DNA from: Rhinopomastus cyanomelas
Lineage: Eukaryota > Chordata > Aves > Bucerotiformes > Rhinopomastidae
DNA length: 64,000 bases
Direction: 5' to 3'
NCBI GenBank assembly: GCA_013400115.1
Contig: VXBP01002421.1
Span: forward strand, 372,001 to 436,000
Shown here: positions 1 to 11,378 of the stretch, in pieces
Layout: the number at the start of each line of letters is the position of its first letter
Position numbering within the stretch: the first letter of the stretch is position 1
Position numbers and translations under genes: made by a program
Notes under the pieces: generated by a model
The model's database searches: none
What the model was told of the DNA's origin: nothing
What the model saw: the letters and a program-made list of their open reading frames with translations, nothing else

Positions 1-12
1 TTCCATCCTCAG

Positions 13-198
13 GTGCTACATGTACTGGATCCAGCTGCACATACAGACACCTCCTCAGAAGTTTCTTTTTCTGAGACTTCCCCATCCTCCTTCCTTTCCC
101 CAAAGAAGAGTATTGGAAGGTTTCATCCATATACAAGATATGAAGATGTAACTTTCAATTGTTGCAATCACTGTCAAGGAGAGCTGATAGCTCTCTAG
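13..198 (+). CDS. BLZF1: BLZF1 (golgin-45) last coding exon, partial gene
   Basis: C-terminal exon of basic leucine zipper nuclear factor 1 / golgin-45, a Golgi coiled-coil protein that binds GRASP55 (GORASP2) and RAB2 and helps keep the cisternae stacked. The frame opens right after a splice acceptor (CCTCAG, ends at 12), so GTG at 13 is an internal valine codon, not a start. The reading runs 61 codons to TAG at 196-198. The last 29 residues, with the NCCNHC cysteine cluster and the ending GELIAL, are nearly identical to the C-terminus of mammalian golgin-45; the ending is the part known to contact GRASP55. All other exons lie left of the window. It faces CCDC181 tail to tail, as in human 1q24.2. 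Confidence 0.95.
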   Translation: MLHVLDPAAHTDTSSEVSFSETSPSSFLSPKKSIGRFHPYTRYEDVTFNCCNHCQGELIAL

Positions 199-491
199 AT
201 ACACGGCCAATGCACTGTTTTGGAATAATTAAGCTATTTGTTGTTCACTAGGCTTCCCGTTTTCTTATTTCTTCCTGTAATGGGTGGGTTTAAAGTTGGA
301 AATTTTGCAGTTTCTGCTTCTTTACCTACCTAAGGTAGGGGGACTTACAGGATTTCTTTAGCCTCTGGAATACTTCTACTACTTTTCAGTCTGGAAAGCT
401 AATTACTTTCTTAGACAAAACCAAGACTGAAATGTTATGCTGGCCCTATTTGAGCAGCACAGTGATGCCCTTGTCTATTTATTAGCAAATC

Positions 492-549
492 TCATAGGAT
501 GTTAGGGGTTGGAAGGGACCCAAGAGATCATCGAGTCCAACCCCCAGAC
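492..549 (-). repeat. CR1 LINE 3'-end remnant
   Basis: Short remnant with the CR1 3'-UTR signature (GGTTGGAAGGGACC, then ATCGAGTCCAACCCCC) in reverse orientation. Confidence 0.8.
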
Positions 550-816
550 TCAGTGAATTTCTCTTTAGAAGAAGGTGAAAGTGTAACTGTACCAAAGCAA
601 ATTCAGTGCTAGTAGGTTGGTTTACTTTTTTTAAAAAAGGCAATTCAAAATGGCCATCTACTTGCTTGTTTTTAATACTATATTCATCCTTCTAGTAATA
701 AGAAAGGAATATGTGTAATGATTATTCATAGTTGTAAGCTCAAAAAGTAAGAGTGTATGCAGTGTTCCAGCATATGTTCCTGGCAAGAAGGGGAAAAGTC
801 TTGAATGAGGTCTGGC

Positions 817-1110
817 TATAGAATCATAGAATCATTAGGGATTGGAAGGGACCTCGAAAGATCATCTAGTCCAATCTCCCTGCAAGAGCAGGATCACCCA
901 GACCAAGTCACACAGGAACACATCCAGGCGGGTCTTAAATATCTCCAGAGAAGGAGACTCCACAACCCCCCTGGGCAGCCTGTTCCAGTGCTCAGTCACC
1001 CTCACCGTGAAGAAGTTCCTTCTCAGGTTGATGTGGAATCTCCTGTGTTCCACCTCACACCCATTGGCCCTCGACGACATTGAGAAGAGCCTGGCTCCAT
1101 CCTCCTGACA
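817..1110 (-). repeat. CR1 LINE, 3' fragment
   Basis: Reverse-oriented CR1 carrying the 3' tail (GAATCATAGAATCATTAGGG) and the C-terminal part of ORF2. On the - strand it reads as the CR1 ending with HWNRLPRGVVESPSLEIF. 5'-truncated. Confidence 0.9.
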
Positions 1111-1657
1111 TGTGTAAATGGTAACCAGTTTTAAATAGATTCAAGTTATTCTTGTGTTCCCTCTGTTTCATCTTTGAGTGAAGCTGTTACATAGCTGATC
1201 CTCAGCAAAGACAAAGTAACAGAAGTCCTTCAGTGCAGGGAGTTGAAACCTGACCTAATGTTAGAAGTCAGTCCTTGCCCAAGGTCTTCCTGAGTGTGAC
1301 AGGAAGCTGAAGATAAGCAGCAAGTTTGCACAGGTACTGGTGAAAAATATAAGTTTTTTTTTTACTTTTACAGCTTTATAATCTTAAGGTAGGTTCTAGA
1401 AGAACTTTCAGCAGATGATCTGCTACATCCAAAGAAGCCTATTTAAATTGCATATGTAAACAGGAAAGGTAGAAGAATGGAAATACACATTTTCATTTCT
1501 CAGTTTTACTTCCAAATTTATCATGTAGCTGTCCAGTTGGGAGAAAGCAACCATTTCAGAAATGAAAATTTTCCTTTGAATCTCACACCATGATCACAGT
1601 ATGTTAAGTTATAGGTTCTCACTGTTGCTGGTCATGTTTTGGTTTGCGTGAAGCTAT

Positions 1658-1663
1658 AATAAA
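1658..1663 (+). terminator. BLZF1: candidate BLZF1 polyadenylation signal AATAAA
   Basis: First canonical AATAAA on the + strand downstream of the BLZF1 stop codon, about 1.46 kb away, followed by T/GT-rich sequence (CCTTGTTTTCTGTG near 1719). It implies a 3' UTR of roughly 199-1685 that contains two CR1 fragments. Inferred from the motif only. Confidence 0.4.
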
Positions 1664-1940
1664 CTCTCCTTGCTTGCTTTCAAGTTGCAGGTTTGGATTT
1701 AACGTGGCTGTAATACTGGCCTTGTTTTCTGTGCAGCATAAAAGGAACTGTATGATGCTGAACTGTAAAAACAAGTTGAATTGAACAAAGCAGCACTTCC
1801 TTAGGAGCTTAGAGAGACTGTGTACACCTTTGCAAACTTTCCCCCTGTATTTACATGCTAAACACAAGCAGCATTTCTTTGTTTCTTCCATCTGCTGCAG
1901 GTCTGGAGGATCAGCACTCTGAGTGTGGGAAACTGTTAAG

Positions 1941-2349
1941 TATAACGAGCTATAAATTACTCGTCTGGGGTCCAGGGTCAGCCGAGAGGCGTTTTCGTGG
2001 GAACTCTAGCAGGCTTTCACACTCGGACCAATATGATCTCGCAAAAGCCTGGGGTCATCCGAGAACGAAGTGACACACACAAGAATACCCAGGAATGAAC
2101 ACTTCATTAAACAAAGCCACTAACTTATATAGACTTCACACAGCCCGCCTTATGGGCAGGGCTATTGGTCAGACAACACACTTCCCTGATCTTTACTGGA
2201 ACAAGCTAGCTGTCCATACACCTGCAGACAGCAGGCAGTCCAGCCCTGCACCTTGTGCAGCCTCTAAAACCTTCCCCTGCTGCATTCCACTGGTAACAAA
2301 GTCCTCCAGCATAAGGACTTGATTGCTCACGCACTCATGTTCCCCTACA
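1941..2349 (-). mobile_element. solo LTR of an endogenous retrovirus, ERVK-like
   Basis: A 409-bp segment flanked by a perfect 6-bp direct repeat GTTAAG (1935-1940 and 2350-2355). On the - strand it starts TGTAGGGGAACATG and ends CTCGTTATA, and it has a TATA box (TATATAA, complement of 2125-2131) in the middle, as expected of a U3-R-U5 unit. A 6-bp target duplication is usual for ERVK (class II) elements. The TG...TA end is not the canonical TG...CA. No internal gag/pol lies beside it, so this is a solo LTR. It sits between the 3' ends of BLZF1 and CCDC181. Confidence 0.7.
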
Positions 2350-2498
2350 GTTAAGAACAATGCCAGATGGTGAAATCTGTTGGACATATAGATAGACAGA
2401 ATGTTCCTTGTCTTCCACCATCCTTACCATTTTGAGTGACCTCTGCATGCTCTTTGATGAAAGCACAATTTGATGAAAGCTGGGTAAAGTGATGTAGT

Positions 2499-2504
2499 TT
2501 ATTA
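2499..2504 (-). terminator. CCDC181: candidate CCDC181 polyadenylation signal
   Basis: TTTATT on + reads AATAAA on the - strand, 660 nt downstream of the CCDC181 stop codon. It gives a 3' UTR of about 2480-3162 that stops short of the LTR. Motif-based inference. Confidence 0.4.
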
Positions 2505-3162
2505 TAGTTAACTTTGCAAACATGGACATGTTTACAAGGAATCCAGCCTCTTTGATACTGGTAAAGGTCATAAATCAGACAACCTTCAATTTCACGCAAC
2601 AAAAAACTCCTGAATATTACTCACAGAATAAATGTATCAAAAACTTGTTGCACATTCACATACCCATTAGCCTTCATGATCACAATGAACCTAAGTCATC
2701 CTCTGGTCTAGTCAGAATTAACAACTAGTCAACAGTTCAATAAGACTGGTAGAAGAAACATTTTCCAACAACATAACACCTTGTACGGTATCATTACGAG
2801 CAGCAACAAACACCAATATTCAGCAAACATTAAACATTTTACTTAGGAGCCTGCATCCAGGAATTCATGGTGGAATTAAGCATAAAGTGCCTTTTAAAGA
2901 CAGGAACGTGTGTTTGCCACCCTTGTGCATGGATCTCATGCTCATTTGGTCCATCAACCCAAGAGGATCCCTGAGTTATAAAAGCAGGCTTTTCAACAAT
3001 ACTACAAATAAATGAGATAGTAAAATTGTTAGCAAAGGTAATTGTTTCTCTCACTTGAAAGTTTTAAAAACACCACAAGAAAGTCAGTAACTGTAAAGAG
3101 CAAAGTCTCAAGCTATAAAACTCAAAAGGGTTGCCACCAAAAACTGCAGTTACCTCAACCTT

Positions 3163-3325
3163 TCAACTGTAATGGTCAGTGAAGCGAAAGGATTGTGGCT
3201 CTGAACTAATACAGTGGATGTTCTGCATTCGTTTTGCTCTTCTTGCCTCTAATCTAAGCTGCCTTCGTCTCTCTTTAGCAGCTAGTTCTTCTGCTCGTTT
3301 CTCTTCTCTCTTTCTTTTTAGCCAT
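3163..3325 (-). CDS. CCDC181: CCDC181 last coding exon
   Basis: Acceptor CCACAG ends at 3326. The exon starts by completing a Glu codon split with the previous exon, then reads WLKRKREEKRAEEL through to FRFTDHYS and TGA (3163-3165). It holds the basic coiled-coil end of the protein. Confidence 0.97.
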
Positions 3326-6300
3326 CTGTGGAGAGAGAAAGGGCTGTAAGTACTGACAGTTGCCAACGAAGTGTTTGTGTCATCCATTCAAAGACGACTT
3401 GTCCCGTTTAGCTAGTTACCTTGTTCCTGTAGAATCAGGTTAGGTGTTAAGGCTGATCCAGCCTAAAAAGCCTGACGCTAGTCTTAAACACAGGCAGCTC
3501 TCCTCTGTCCTTCCCAGTTCTGCTTCTGCACCTGCCTTTACCTACCTGCCTTTTGTTGAGCTGATTCAGCTCACAGACTCCAGAGAAGAAAAAAGTCATT
3601 TTACTGGATTAACTTTCTGATTGTTTAATGAATTGAATAGACTTAAGCCTGCTCCAGAGCAGGTAAGAAGGGGCAGGGATTTACCTTTTCTAGCACAAGT
3701 CATTTACCCTTTCAGCTCATGTTCTGACAAGTAATTTCACAGCAGTGATGAAACAGCATCAAGGAACTGATGCATTTTTGCTAAGGTGCAAGTTTTTGCA
3801 CAGCCATGCAAAACCCAAATAACCTCAAAATAACGACTTGAGCAGTAAAGATGCACAACAACTGCAGTCTTCAGGTGACAAGAGTACAACATTTTCAAGT
3901 TTGACTCCCAGGAATGATCTTACTCACTCTCTAAAGGCTCTGTTGCATTCCTCTGTTCTTGGCAAAAAAGCAGCTCCTTCAGCTTGGCGTCTCAGCATTT
4001 CTAACTGTTTTTCTTTCATGTGTTCCTGGTGCTTTTTTTTAAGCCATAACTTAAAGGCTTCTTCTGGATTTCTGTTCGTATCCTATTTAAAAAAAAAACA
4101 TGTATGTATACACACACACACACCCCCAAAGCTTATAACTAGATTTCCTTTATAACGATGAACTTTTTCCATTGGCAAAGCGTACTTGGTAAGCAAACCA
4201 GACCCTGTGCTCTTTTGCCATGCAGCGTGTATGTGCGCAAGCACGCAAAGTGGACTCGTTTAACAGGAGGAATTTAGCTTTTCAAGCCCATCCCTGCAGA
4301 ACAGAGCACCCAAATCTTTAGGTTTTGCTCAAGTCTTGTACATTAACCACTCGCCAACAAGTTCGGATGGTAGGGAATATGCTGCTGGCTGCTTGCTTGC
4401 CGTAAGGTGCAGACAAGTCATTCTGATCATGCGAAGCATTACTGTACCCCTCCGATGTGAGTTCTGAGGCACAGCTTCTACCACACAGGCCACCCTGCCA
4501 AGCAGAACAGTCTTCACCATGCAAGTCAATCTAGCTCTGAGAACAACGTAACACAAAGCATTTCCTATCAGTGTAAATGTTCATTCACTGGCTTACAGTC
4601 TGGTATTCTTACTTAACAGGAGCAGCACAGACCCCAGTCCTACATGAGGGAGACCTTACTTTGCTGTTCAAGTCTTCTAGCTCCTTTGCACGACGAATTC
4701 GCTTTTCTTCTTCCACTTGTTCTTTCTTCTTCTGTAACCAAGCTCTGAAAATCTCCTCATTCTCTCTTCTCTTCTGTTCTTCTTGTTCCTTTTTCCTTTC
4801 TTCTTCCTTAAATGGGATGAAGAGTGAATAAACTCAAGTTTTTAAAAGAATCATCTTCTGCATCATCTGCAAAGCCCTTCATGGGCAATAATTAGGCCAT
4901 CTGAATTATGCAAGAGAGACAGAAGAATACTGGTGAAACAGGAATATTCAATGCCTGCCAAACAGGAAGAAACAAGTTTGAGTACTTCTGTCGTTCATGA
5001 TACTTTCCCAGAATCACAGAACATTAGGAGTGGAAGGGACCTCGAAAGACTATCTAGTCCAAGCTCCCTGCCACAGCAGGATCACCTAGACCAAGTCACA
5101 CAAGAACATGTCCAGATGGGTTTCAGTCTAACCCTTTCTGAAATGACCTCCACTTCCATGACACAAATCAACTCACAGGCATTTCAATAGCACTAAATGA
5201 AGTCTTTCACAATTAAGCCTTCCCAATAGCTCTGACTGGCTTCAAATGCATTTAAAAAATGACTGCAGCTCTCAGGCTTGGTGGACCACTAGAGTTATTT
5301 AAATACTTACAGACAGCAGGAGTTATCTAAAGATTGTTTTCTGCGCATGAAGTTGCAGTGCATTTATTTAAGGAGTATTAATAGCTTAACACTTCAAGTT
5401 TACAAAACGGACTGATGTTTACAAAATTGAGAAGAAGGGGGTTTTTCATTATTGATCACAGTTTAGCTAATGACAAGTATCTAGGAGGAGGAGAAATATT
5501 TTTCGATCAGTGCTCCAGAAAGCTGATGAGGATGTTTTACCAGGTTTTAACTCTCTTTGATACAAAAGCTATAATCTCCATTCATTTCAACACTTGGAGA
5601 AATCTACTTTCTTGTAAATAGAAATAGTTCCTCCCAGCTACAAGCCGCTTGAAGCATATTCTCCACGTTTGGAACGTGTAAGTTACTGAGATGAAAGAAA
5701 AACAACAACAATCAAGGAGATGGATTCCAGTGATGTCAAGAAACGTTTCATGCCTTTGAAATCCATCACAGAATGGAAGAACTCCATTCAAGAATGAAGA
5801 ATTAAGATAATACATTCTCACCTTTTTGGAAGTCAGCCAAGAGAGGATGAGATTTAGCACACAGTTAGCAAAATAAACTTCCTTGCCTCCACCACGCGAC
5901 CTTTTACTTTAAATATGCAGAGTATGGTGTCAAGAGATCTAGTCTTGTGTGTACAAAGAAAAGACATCAGTAACTCCTCGCACTTCATGCCTCTTGTTAC
6001 GGAGCTAAGCCTCAGCATACTTCTCAAATAAAGCAGGCTAGACCTACTTCCAAAGATAGAAAGCAACCTTTGAAGTAACTTTGAAGCTGGCTTACTTTGC
6101 TGGCTTCAAAGCTGTGACACAGAAGAATGGTAGATGCTTCAGGCTCTTTCTATAGAGCAACGGAAGCATTTTAAGTCACCTTTCTGTTACTGTATCATCC
6201 AACGCAACGTGAAGAAAAACATCTACATTCTTTACATCTTTGGCAGAGAAAGATTGTTGAAGTTTCTGTTAACAGCTGTCACAGGCTGACTATTAAATGT

Positions 6301-8820
6301 TTTGTTCTGAATAAAGAGCTCAAAATAACTAAAAGGGGTTTTTTCCCCAACAATTCAGAAGATACTTATTTTTTACAGTATTTTTTCTCTTTTAAATTAC
6401 TGTCCTTTGTAGATACAAGAGGAATAATCTCAGCACGTAGAACATTTTCTTTTGTCCTCTGTGTAGCACCCAGGTAAAACCAAATAAAAAAGAAAAGTAG
6501 TATTGAGTAGTAGATAAGGGAAGAAAAAAACCCTACTAGGCAGGAAACTCATTGAGAAAATTTACTACAACGCTCCTGCATGCTAAATCTTGGCAGGAAA
6601 AAAGAATCCAGTCATAGATGAGTTCACCTGCATGCATTCGATGTGAGCAACACACCGTGCCATTTTGAAGTCAGCGTTACGGCACCTTCCAGACACGCTG
6701 AACACAGCCCTCTCTGTGCGTAGTTCCCACAGTCACCCTCCCGCGCAAATCACACGGCTGAATGCTCTCCCACACGATAACTGCCTGCGACATACCCTGC
6801 AAGCACCCACACGTGCACCTGCACTGCTGCCACTAACGTTAGCTTCCTGCCCTGGAGATGCGCTACCACCGCTCACACATTCCAGTGAACGATGGGCCTG
6901 TAATGGAACCTAGGTGGAAAGAGAGTCATTGAGCGCAAGAAGAAAGGACAACACAGCAGAAGGCCCATCCATGAAGAATATGTTAGCTACATACTTGATT
7001 CCTCCTGTCACCCACTCTGGGGTGTGGCTTTTTATATTTTAAGGAAAGGCCTTATTGGAGATTCTGTGACAACTCCAGAGAATTACTGTAATTACTGTTA
7101 TTGCTGCCACTTCTGTCACGGAAAAATGGAGTCAATGCCCCGAGCACGTGAAGCAGAGGAGCGGGATGGCCGCTGTGATCTATTTGTTGCTCCGTATCTT
7201 TACCTCTTTCCTCAGTTTTTCCTTCCGTTGTTCTAACTGCTTCTGCAACTCCTTTTGTCTGGGAGAGAGGAAGTACGTGGAACTTCTCACAGGCATGCTT
7301 GCAGACTGTGCCCTCTGCGAAGTCCTCCGTTTTCCCAGACCTCTTGCAATGTTGATGGCAGAGTCTGGACACTGCTTAGGGTCAGGTGGAGGCTTAGGGA
7401 ATTCTTCTTCACCAGGAGAAGAAGAAGAAGGTGCTCCTGGTGTTACTGGAGGTTCTTCCTTCACTTGAGGGACAGTGTCAGAAGGACCATACTGTGAAGA
7501 TTTCTGAGACATTTGTTGAGTTTCAATATCAGTAGAAGAAACACTTTTTGGAGGCAAAAAGCCCTGGCTTTCAATATCATGTAGGCTTAACAGGTCAAAT
7601 TTCCCATCCTTTTCCACTAGAATGTTACCATTCTTATTTTCCTCATCGTTGCCAGCACATGGTGAAAGTGGTGAGCTTTCCTGGCTCTCTTCATTAGAAA
7701 TATGCAGTTGAGACAGCCTACTGGAAACCTCATCTCCTCCTGCAAGGTCAGTTTTACAAACTTCAGCATCTTCTAGAGGTGGAACTTCAAGATCCACCAA
7801 ATTATCCTTAAATTTTAACTTCCGTTCTCTGTTCTGATCTACAGGACCCTGGTTCTCCAGCATCTTGTTGGCTACTTCAATCTTTTCCAAGATGTAATGC
7901 TTTCTTTCTTCATCCTCTCCTTCATCCAGTTCCTGTTGGTTTTCCAGCTTTGATTCCTGGACAGAGCTTTCACTGTCCGTGTCAGATACATGGTCCCCTT
8001 GTTTAATATCAGGTGTGGCTTCCAGACTTTCTTCAATGGCGAGCCCCACATTCTCATCTATATCTGCCTCTGGAAGCTGATCTAGGTTTTCTTCCATTTC
8101 CTCATTGTCTTCCGCAAAGTTGTCCTCAGCTGGTACTTCAATATCCTCTTCATTTACTTCAGGACTCTAAAACAAGTAAAATAAACTAGTCTATTCTCCC
8201 AACAAAGAACAGTATCAGAGACAGAGAAAAGAAATAGCAAGAGAGAAGCGTAGCACTGACCACCCTAATTCTAAAGCAGGCTGTCACAGCAGTCCATGTC
8301 ATCACCAAGAGCTTTTTTTGCACTAACAACTCTCTTGCAGTTCCTCCATCTTCACATCCCCACAAAGTTTAACTAACCCTGGCCTGAGCAGCATGGCCTG
8401 ATCTGTGACAGGGTAAAACCAGACCAATGCATATTGCTCAAACACTTAGAGAATCTCAGAAGTACATTTGAAACAAACATTTCAAATGAAAAATGGTTTC
8501 TGTTTGAAGGCAATTACAAGCAAACTAGCGAGTCTTGCTGTAACTTTAAACAACCTTCCCTGTTGTGATTCAGGGACTATACCTACACACCTCAAACCAT
8601 ACTGAACTTTGCGCTTACAATTCCAAATATTACTCACTGCTTTCTTCTAAATAAGATAACTACCGTTTCATTTAACAAATACCTTGCTTTCACCCAGGTT
8701 TTCTTTTTCTTCTTCGTTAATTGGACACTCAGGGTCTTTTTCAAAATCGTCTTCATAGTTTTCACTTCCAGTCAAATCACCCATATCTGCTGGATATCCT
8801 TGGTCTTCCTTTTCGCTCAT
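3163..8820 (-). CDS. CCDC181: CCDC181 gene, complete CDS (five coding exons)
   Basis: Coiled-coil domain-containing protein 181, a microtubule-binding protein of sperm flagella and motile cilia reported to interact with HOOK1. Coding exons on the - strand: 8820-8683, 8166-7204, 4806-4660, 4082-3928 and 3325-3163. All have AG/GT borders and matching phase; together 521 codons plus stop (human about 509). The acidic N-terminus (ENYEDDFEKD near residue 21), a central segment shared with mammals (ERKLKFKDNLVDLEVPPLED) and the ending SFRFTDHYS identify it. The C-terminal third is a charged helical/coiled-coil region with three F-x-x-W-L-x-x-K units (F387, F426, F466). The start ATG is the first one after an acceptor ending at 8839. 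The promoter is probably the CpG island near 11.4-12.0 kb, which would mean at least one upstream noncoding exon. Confidence 0.97.
3928..4082 (-). CDS. CCDC181: CCDC181 coding exon 4
   Basis: 155 nt between acceptor TAAATAG and donor GTGAGT (GT at 3927-3926). It encodes residues 417-467 with the second F-x-x-W-L unit (EEAFKLWLKKKHQE) and the start of the third. The exon ends two nucleotides into a codon. Confidence 0.96.
4660..4806 (-). CDS. CCDC181: CCDC181 coding exon 3
   Basis: 147 nt, 49 whole codons, acceptor TTTAAG, donor GTAAGG. It encodes the highly charged helix EEERKKEQEEQKRR and the first F-x-x-W-L unit (IFRAWLQKKKEQ). The CCDC181 sequence continues in frame on both sides. Confidence 0.96.
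5010..5122 (-). repeat. CR1 LINE 3' remnant
   Basis: Intronic reverse-oriented CR1 tail (GAATCACAGAACATTAGG, GGAAGGGACCTCGAAAG) of about 110 bp. Confidence 0.85.
5125..7180. other. CCDC181 intron, no further feature seen
   Basis: Non-coding A/T-rich intron between coding exons 3 and 2. Open frames such as 5582-5860 and 6665-6913 have no recognisable homology or exon-like borders. Confidence 0.5.
7204..8166 (-). CDS. CCDC181: CCDC181 coding exon 2 (large central exon)
   Basis: 963 nt, 321 codons, phase 0 at both ends. The acceptor TGTTTTAG ends at 8167 and the donor is GTAAAG (GT at 7203-7202). It carries the low-complexity acidic part, the conserved VDLEVPPLED block and, at its end, LSPRQKELQKQLEQRKEKL, which begins the coiled coil. 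Confidence 0.97.
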
Positions 8821-8838
8821 TTTGGTGTTCTCTTAAGA
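8683..8838 (-). CDS. CCDC181: CCDC181 first coding exon
   Basis: Exon from acceptor TTTTTCTAG (AG at 8840-8839) to donor GTATTT (GT at 8682-8681). The first 18 nt are 5' UTR and the ATG is at 8820-8818, giving 46 codons. The start is supported by similarity to the mammalian N-terminus (YEDDFEKD, INEEEK). Confidence 0.95.
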
Positions 8839-8886
8839 CTAGAAAAAGAAGAGGGGAAATATTGTTTTTAAAATCTAATGATGCAC

Positions 8887-9853
8887 AGATCAGAGAACAT
8901 TAGGGATTGGAAGGGACCTCAAAAGATGATCCAGTCCAATCCCCCTGGCACAGCAGGATCACCTAGATCAAGTCACACAGGACCATGTCCAGGTGGGTTT
9001 TAAATGTCTCCAGAGAAAGAGACTCCACAACCCCCCGGGCAGCCCATTCCAGTGCTCTGTCACCCACATAGTTAAGAATTTCCTCAGATTTATGTGGAAG
9101 CTCCTATGTTTCAGCTTACACCCACTGCCCCTTGTCCTACCATTGGATGACACTGAGAGGAGCCTGGCTCCATCCTCGTGACACCTGCCCTTTGCATATT
9201 TAAAAACATTAATGGCGTTACCCCTCAGTCTCCTTTTCTCCAAGCTAAAGAGATCCAACTCCCTCAGCCTTTCCTCATCAGGGAGACATTCCAACTCATT
9301 TCATCATCTTTGGGGCTCTGCGCTGGCCTCTCTCCAGCAGTTCTGTGTCCTTCTGGAACGGAGGGGCTCACAACTGAACACAATATTCCAGATGTGGTCT
9401 TATCAGGACAGAGGAGAGAGGGAGGAGAACCACCCCCCTTCTAATCCACCCCAGGATGCTATTGGCCTTCTTGGCCACAAGGACACATTGTTGGCTCATG
9501 GTTATCCTGCTGGCCACCAGGAGCCCCAGGTCCCTTTTTCCTATGCTGCTGTCCAACAGGTCAGTTCCCAACCTATACTGGTACGTGGGGTTGTTCTTGC
9601 CTAGATGCCAGGCTCGACACTGTCCTTGTTATAGTTCATTCCATGCCTCCCTGCCCAGCTCTCCAGCCTGTCCAGGTCCCATTGAGTGGCAGCTCAGCCT
9701 GCTGGGGTGCCAGTCACACCTCCCAGCTTTGTGTCATCAGCAAACTTGCTGTCAGTGCACGCTAATCCCTCATCCAAGTCATTAATGAATAGATTGATTA
9801 GTACTGGTCCCAGTACCAACTCTTGGGGGACTCCACTAGATCCAGATGTCTCC
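8887..9853 (-). repeat. CR1 LINE, ~1 kb 3' part with RT remnants
   Basis: Reverse-oriented CR1. The 3' tail at 8887 (GAGAACATTAGGGATTGG) is followed by the ORF2 C-terminus and then the reverse transcriptase C-terminal region; - strand frames read LINLFINDLDEGL and KFADDTKLGG near 9700-9850. Many frame breaks make it non-functional. It lies in the CCDC181 5' intron. Confidence 0.92.
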
Positions 9854-10339
9854 TGTAGCACACACACCAAATATGTTAGCTGAATCAACAAAACCATGTC
9901 AGGCAGCACCAGAGCACCTCAGAACTAAGGATCATCAATGGTATAAATCAAAACATTGGCCCTTCCAGCCCCAACTACTAGAAGAGCACTGGGGTCAAAG
10001 CAGGTGCCCTGTTCAATGTCTGGCAACAAAGTCCATAACAGAGGTAAAGCCAGAACTCGTGATCTCTTAACAGTTTGTCTCACTCCTGGACAAAGAGACT
10101 GCTGTATTATGTTTATCAGAAGTACTAAGGACCTTTCCTTGCTCCCGTTGTTGTTTTACATCTGCTTTTCCTTTAAAGGGACATGCCGGATGCACAAATC
10201 CAACACGATCCAGGCAATGGCTGACAGCAGATCAGCTGCCAGAAAGTCTCTCATAATGCCACTAAAATGAGAAGACATCCACTGACTGGACTCGTGACAC
10301 GAACCTGCTGCTGGTGCGTCTGAACGTTTCCAAGCAGCT

Positions 10340-10558
10340 AGCTGTACTGTCCTGGGCTCTGCACTCCTGAGACCACACCTTGAGTGCTGGGTCCAGTTTT
10401 GGGTGTCACAGTATCAGAAGGTCATTGAGGTGCTGGAGTGGAGCCAGAGAAAGGCAACAAGGCCTCATATGAGGAGAGGGCTGGAGAACAGGTCCTGTGA
10501 AGAGTGGCTGAGGGAATTTGGGTTATATAGTCTAGAAAAGACGAGGCTGAGAGAAGGC
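10340..10558 (+). repeat. CR1 LINE fragment, + oriented
   Basis: Reads as CR1 ORF2 C-terminal region (LRPHLECWVQF-like, then EVLEWSQRKATRP and LYSLEKTRLRE). It ends abruptly at a reverse-oriented CR1 piece. Confidence 0.8.
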
Positions 10559-10559
10559 C

Positions 10560-10765
10560 TTCTTGCTTCCTACAGCACCATCACCTCCCTACTCCTGCTG
10601 TTGACACCATTCCTTATCCAGGCCAGGATCCTGGCCTTCTTCTACCTAGGCACCCTGCTGTCTTCTGTTCTGTTGGCTGTCAACCCATACCCCCAGGTCC
10701 TTTTCTGCCAGGCAGCTCTCCAGCCACTCTTCCCCCAGGCTGTAGCTGCTGGCAGTTGTGATCAC
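10560..10765 (-). repeat. CR1 LINE fragment, - oriented
   Basis: Diverged reverse CR1 of a second subfamily, recognisable by TTCCTTATCCAGGCCAGGAT and CCCAGGTCCTTTTCTGCCAG. It abuts a + oriented fragment. Confidence 0.7.
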
Positions 10766-11194
10766 AGTGTATGACCTTCCTTCACAAATATCCTTGGTTC
10801 GGGTGGTGGCCCGCAGCTGCAATCCTAGTGGAGGTTACCGGTTGTACTACACATTCAGCACACAACATCTACTCGAGCTTTGTCACCACGGTAAGTGGAC
10901 ACGAGGGCTACATGGATACCTACAGTGGGTGCAAAAGCTGACTTGCACCTTTAACAAAACACGTTCACATCAGCCTGGGACAGGCTGAAAAATGCTCAGT
11001 TTACTTAGGGCACGCAATACAGCGGAGCAGCACAAAAGCCCAGCCTCTTCTGCTGTAACCTAAAGTAGCCTGCAGAACTTCAGTTACATGTCCTGTTTTC
11101 AGAAAATCCTGAGTCAGCTCCTGCTCTTCTGGAGTACAGAGTAAAGCATTTAATCTTTAATGGGGTAATACAAGATGGTGCTTCAGCTTTCTGA

Positions 11195-11378
11195 GGGTAA
11201 CAGAGCACTGGAACAAGATGCCCAGAGAGGATGTGGAGTCTCTTCTCTGGAGACATTCAAAACCAGCCTGGACGGTTCCTGTGCCATCTCCTCTAGGTGA
11301 TCCTGCTCTGGCGGGGGGGTTGGACTAGATTATCTCCAGAGGTCCCTTCCAACCCCTAACAGTCCGTGATTCTATGAA
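11195..11378 (+). repeat. CR1 LINE 3' end, + oriented
   Basis: CR1 3' end with GAGCACTGGAACAAGATGCC, TTGGACTAGATTATCTCC and the tail GTGATTCTATGA. It lies about 60 bp from the CCDC181 CpG island. Confidence 0.88.

Larger units (their letters stand above)
199..1940 (+). other. BLZF1 3' UTR and downstream spacer
   Basis: No further coding exon is visible. The stretch is A/T-rich and carries CR1 pieces at 492-549 and 817-1110. The open frames here are CR1-derived or short and unrecognised. Confidence 0.5.

Noticed and set aside
7052..7497. Overlapping 80- to 106-codon frames around the end of the CCDC181 large exon
   Set aside because: Shadow or intron read-through frames of the CCDC181 exon; none match a known protein.
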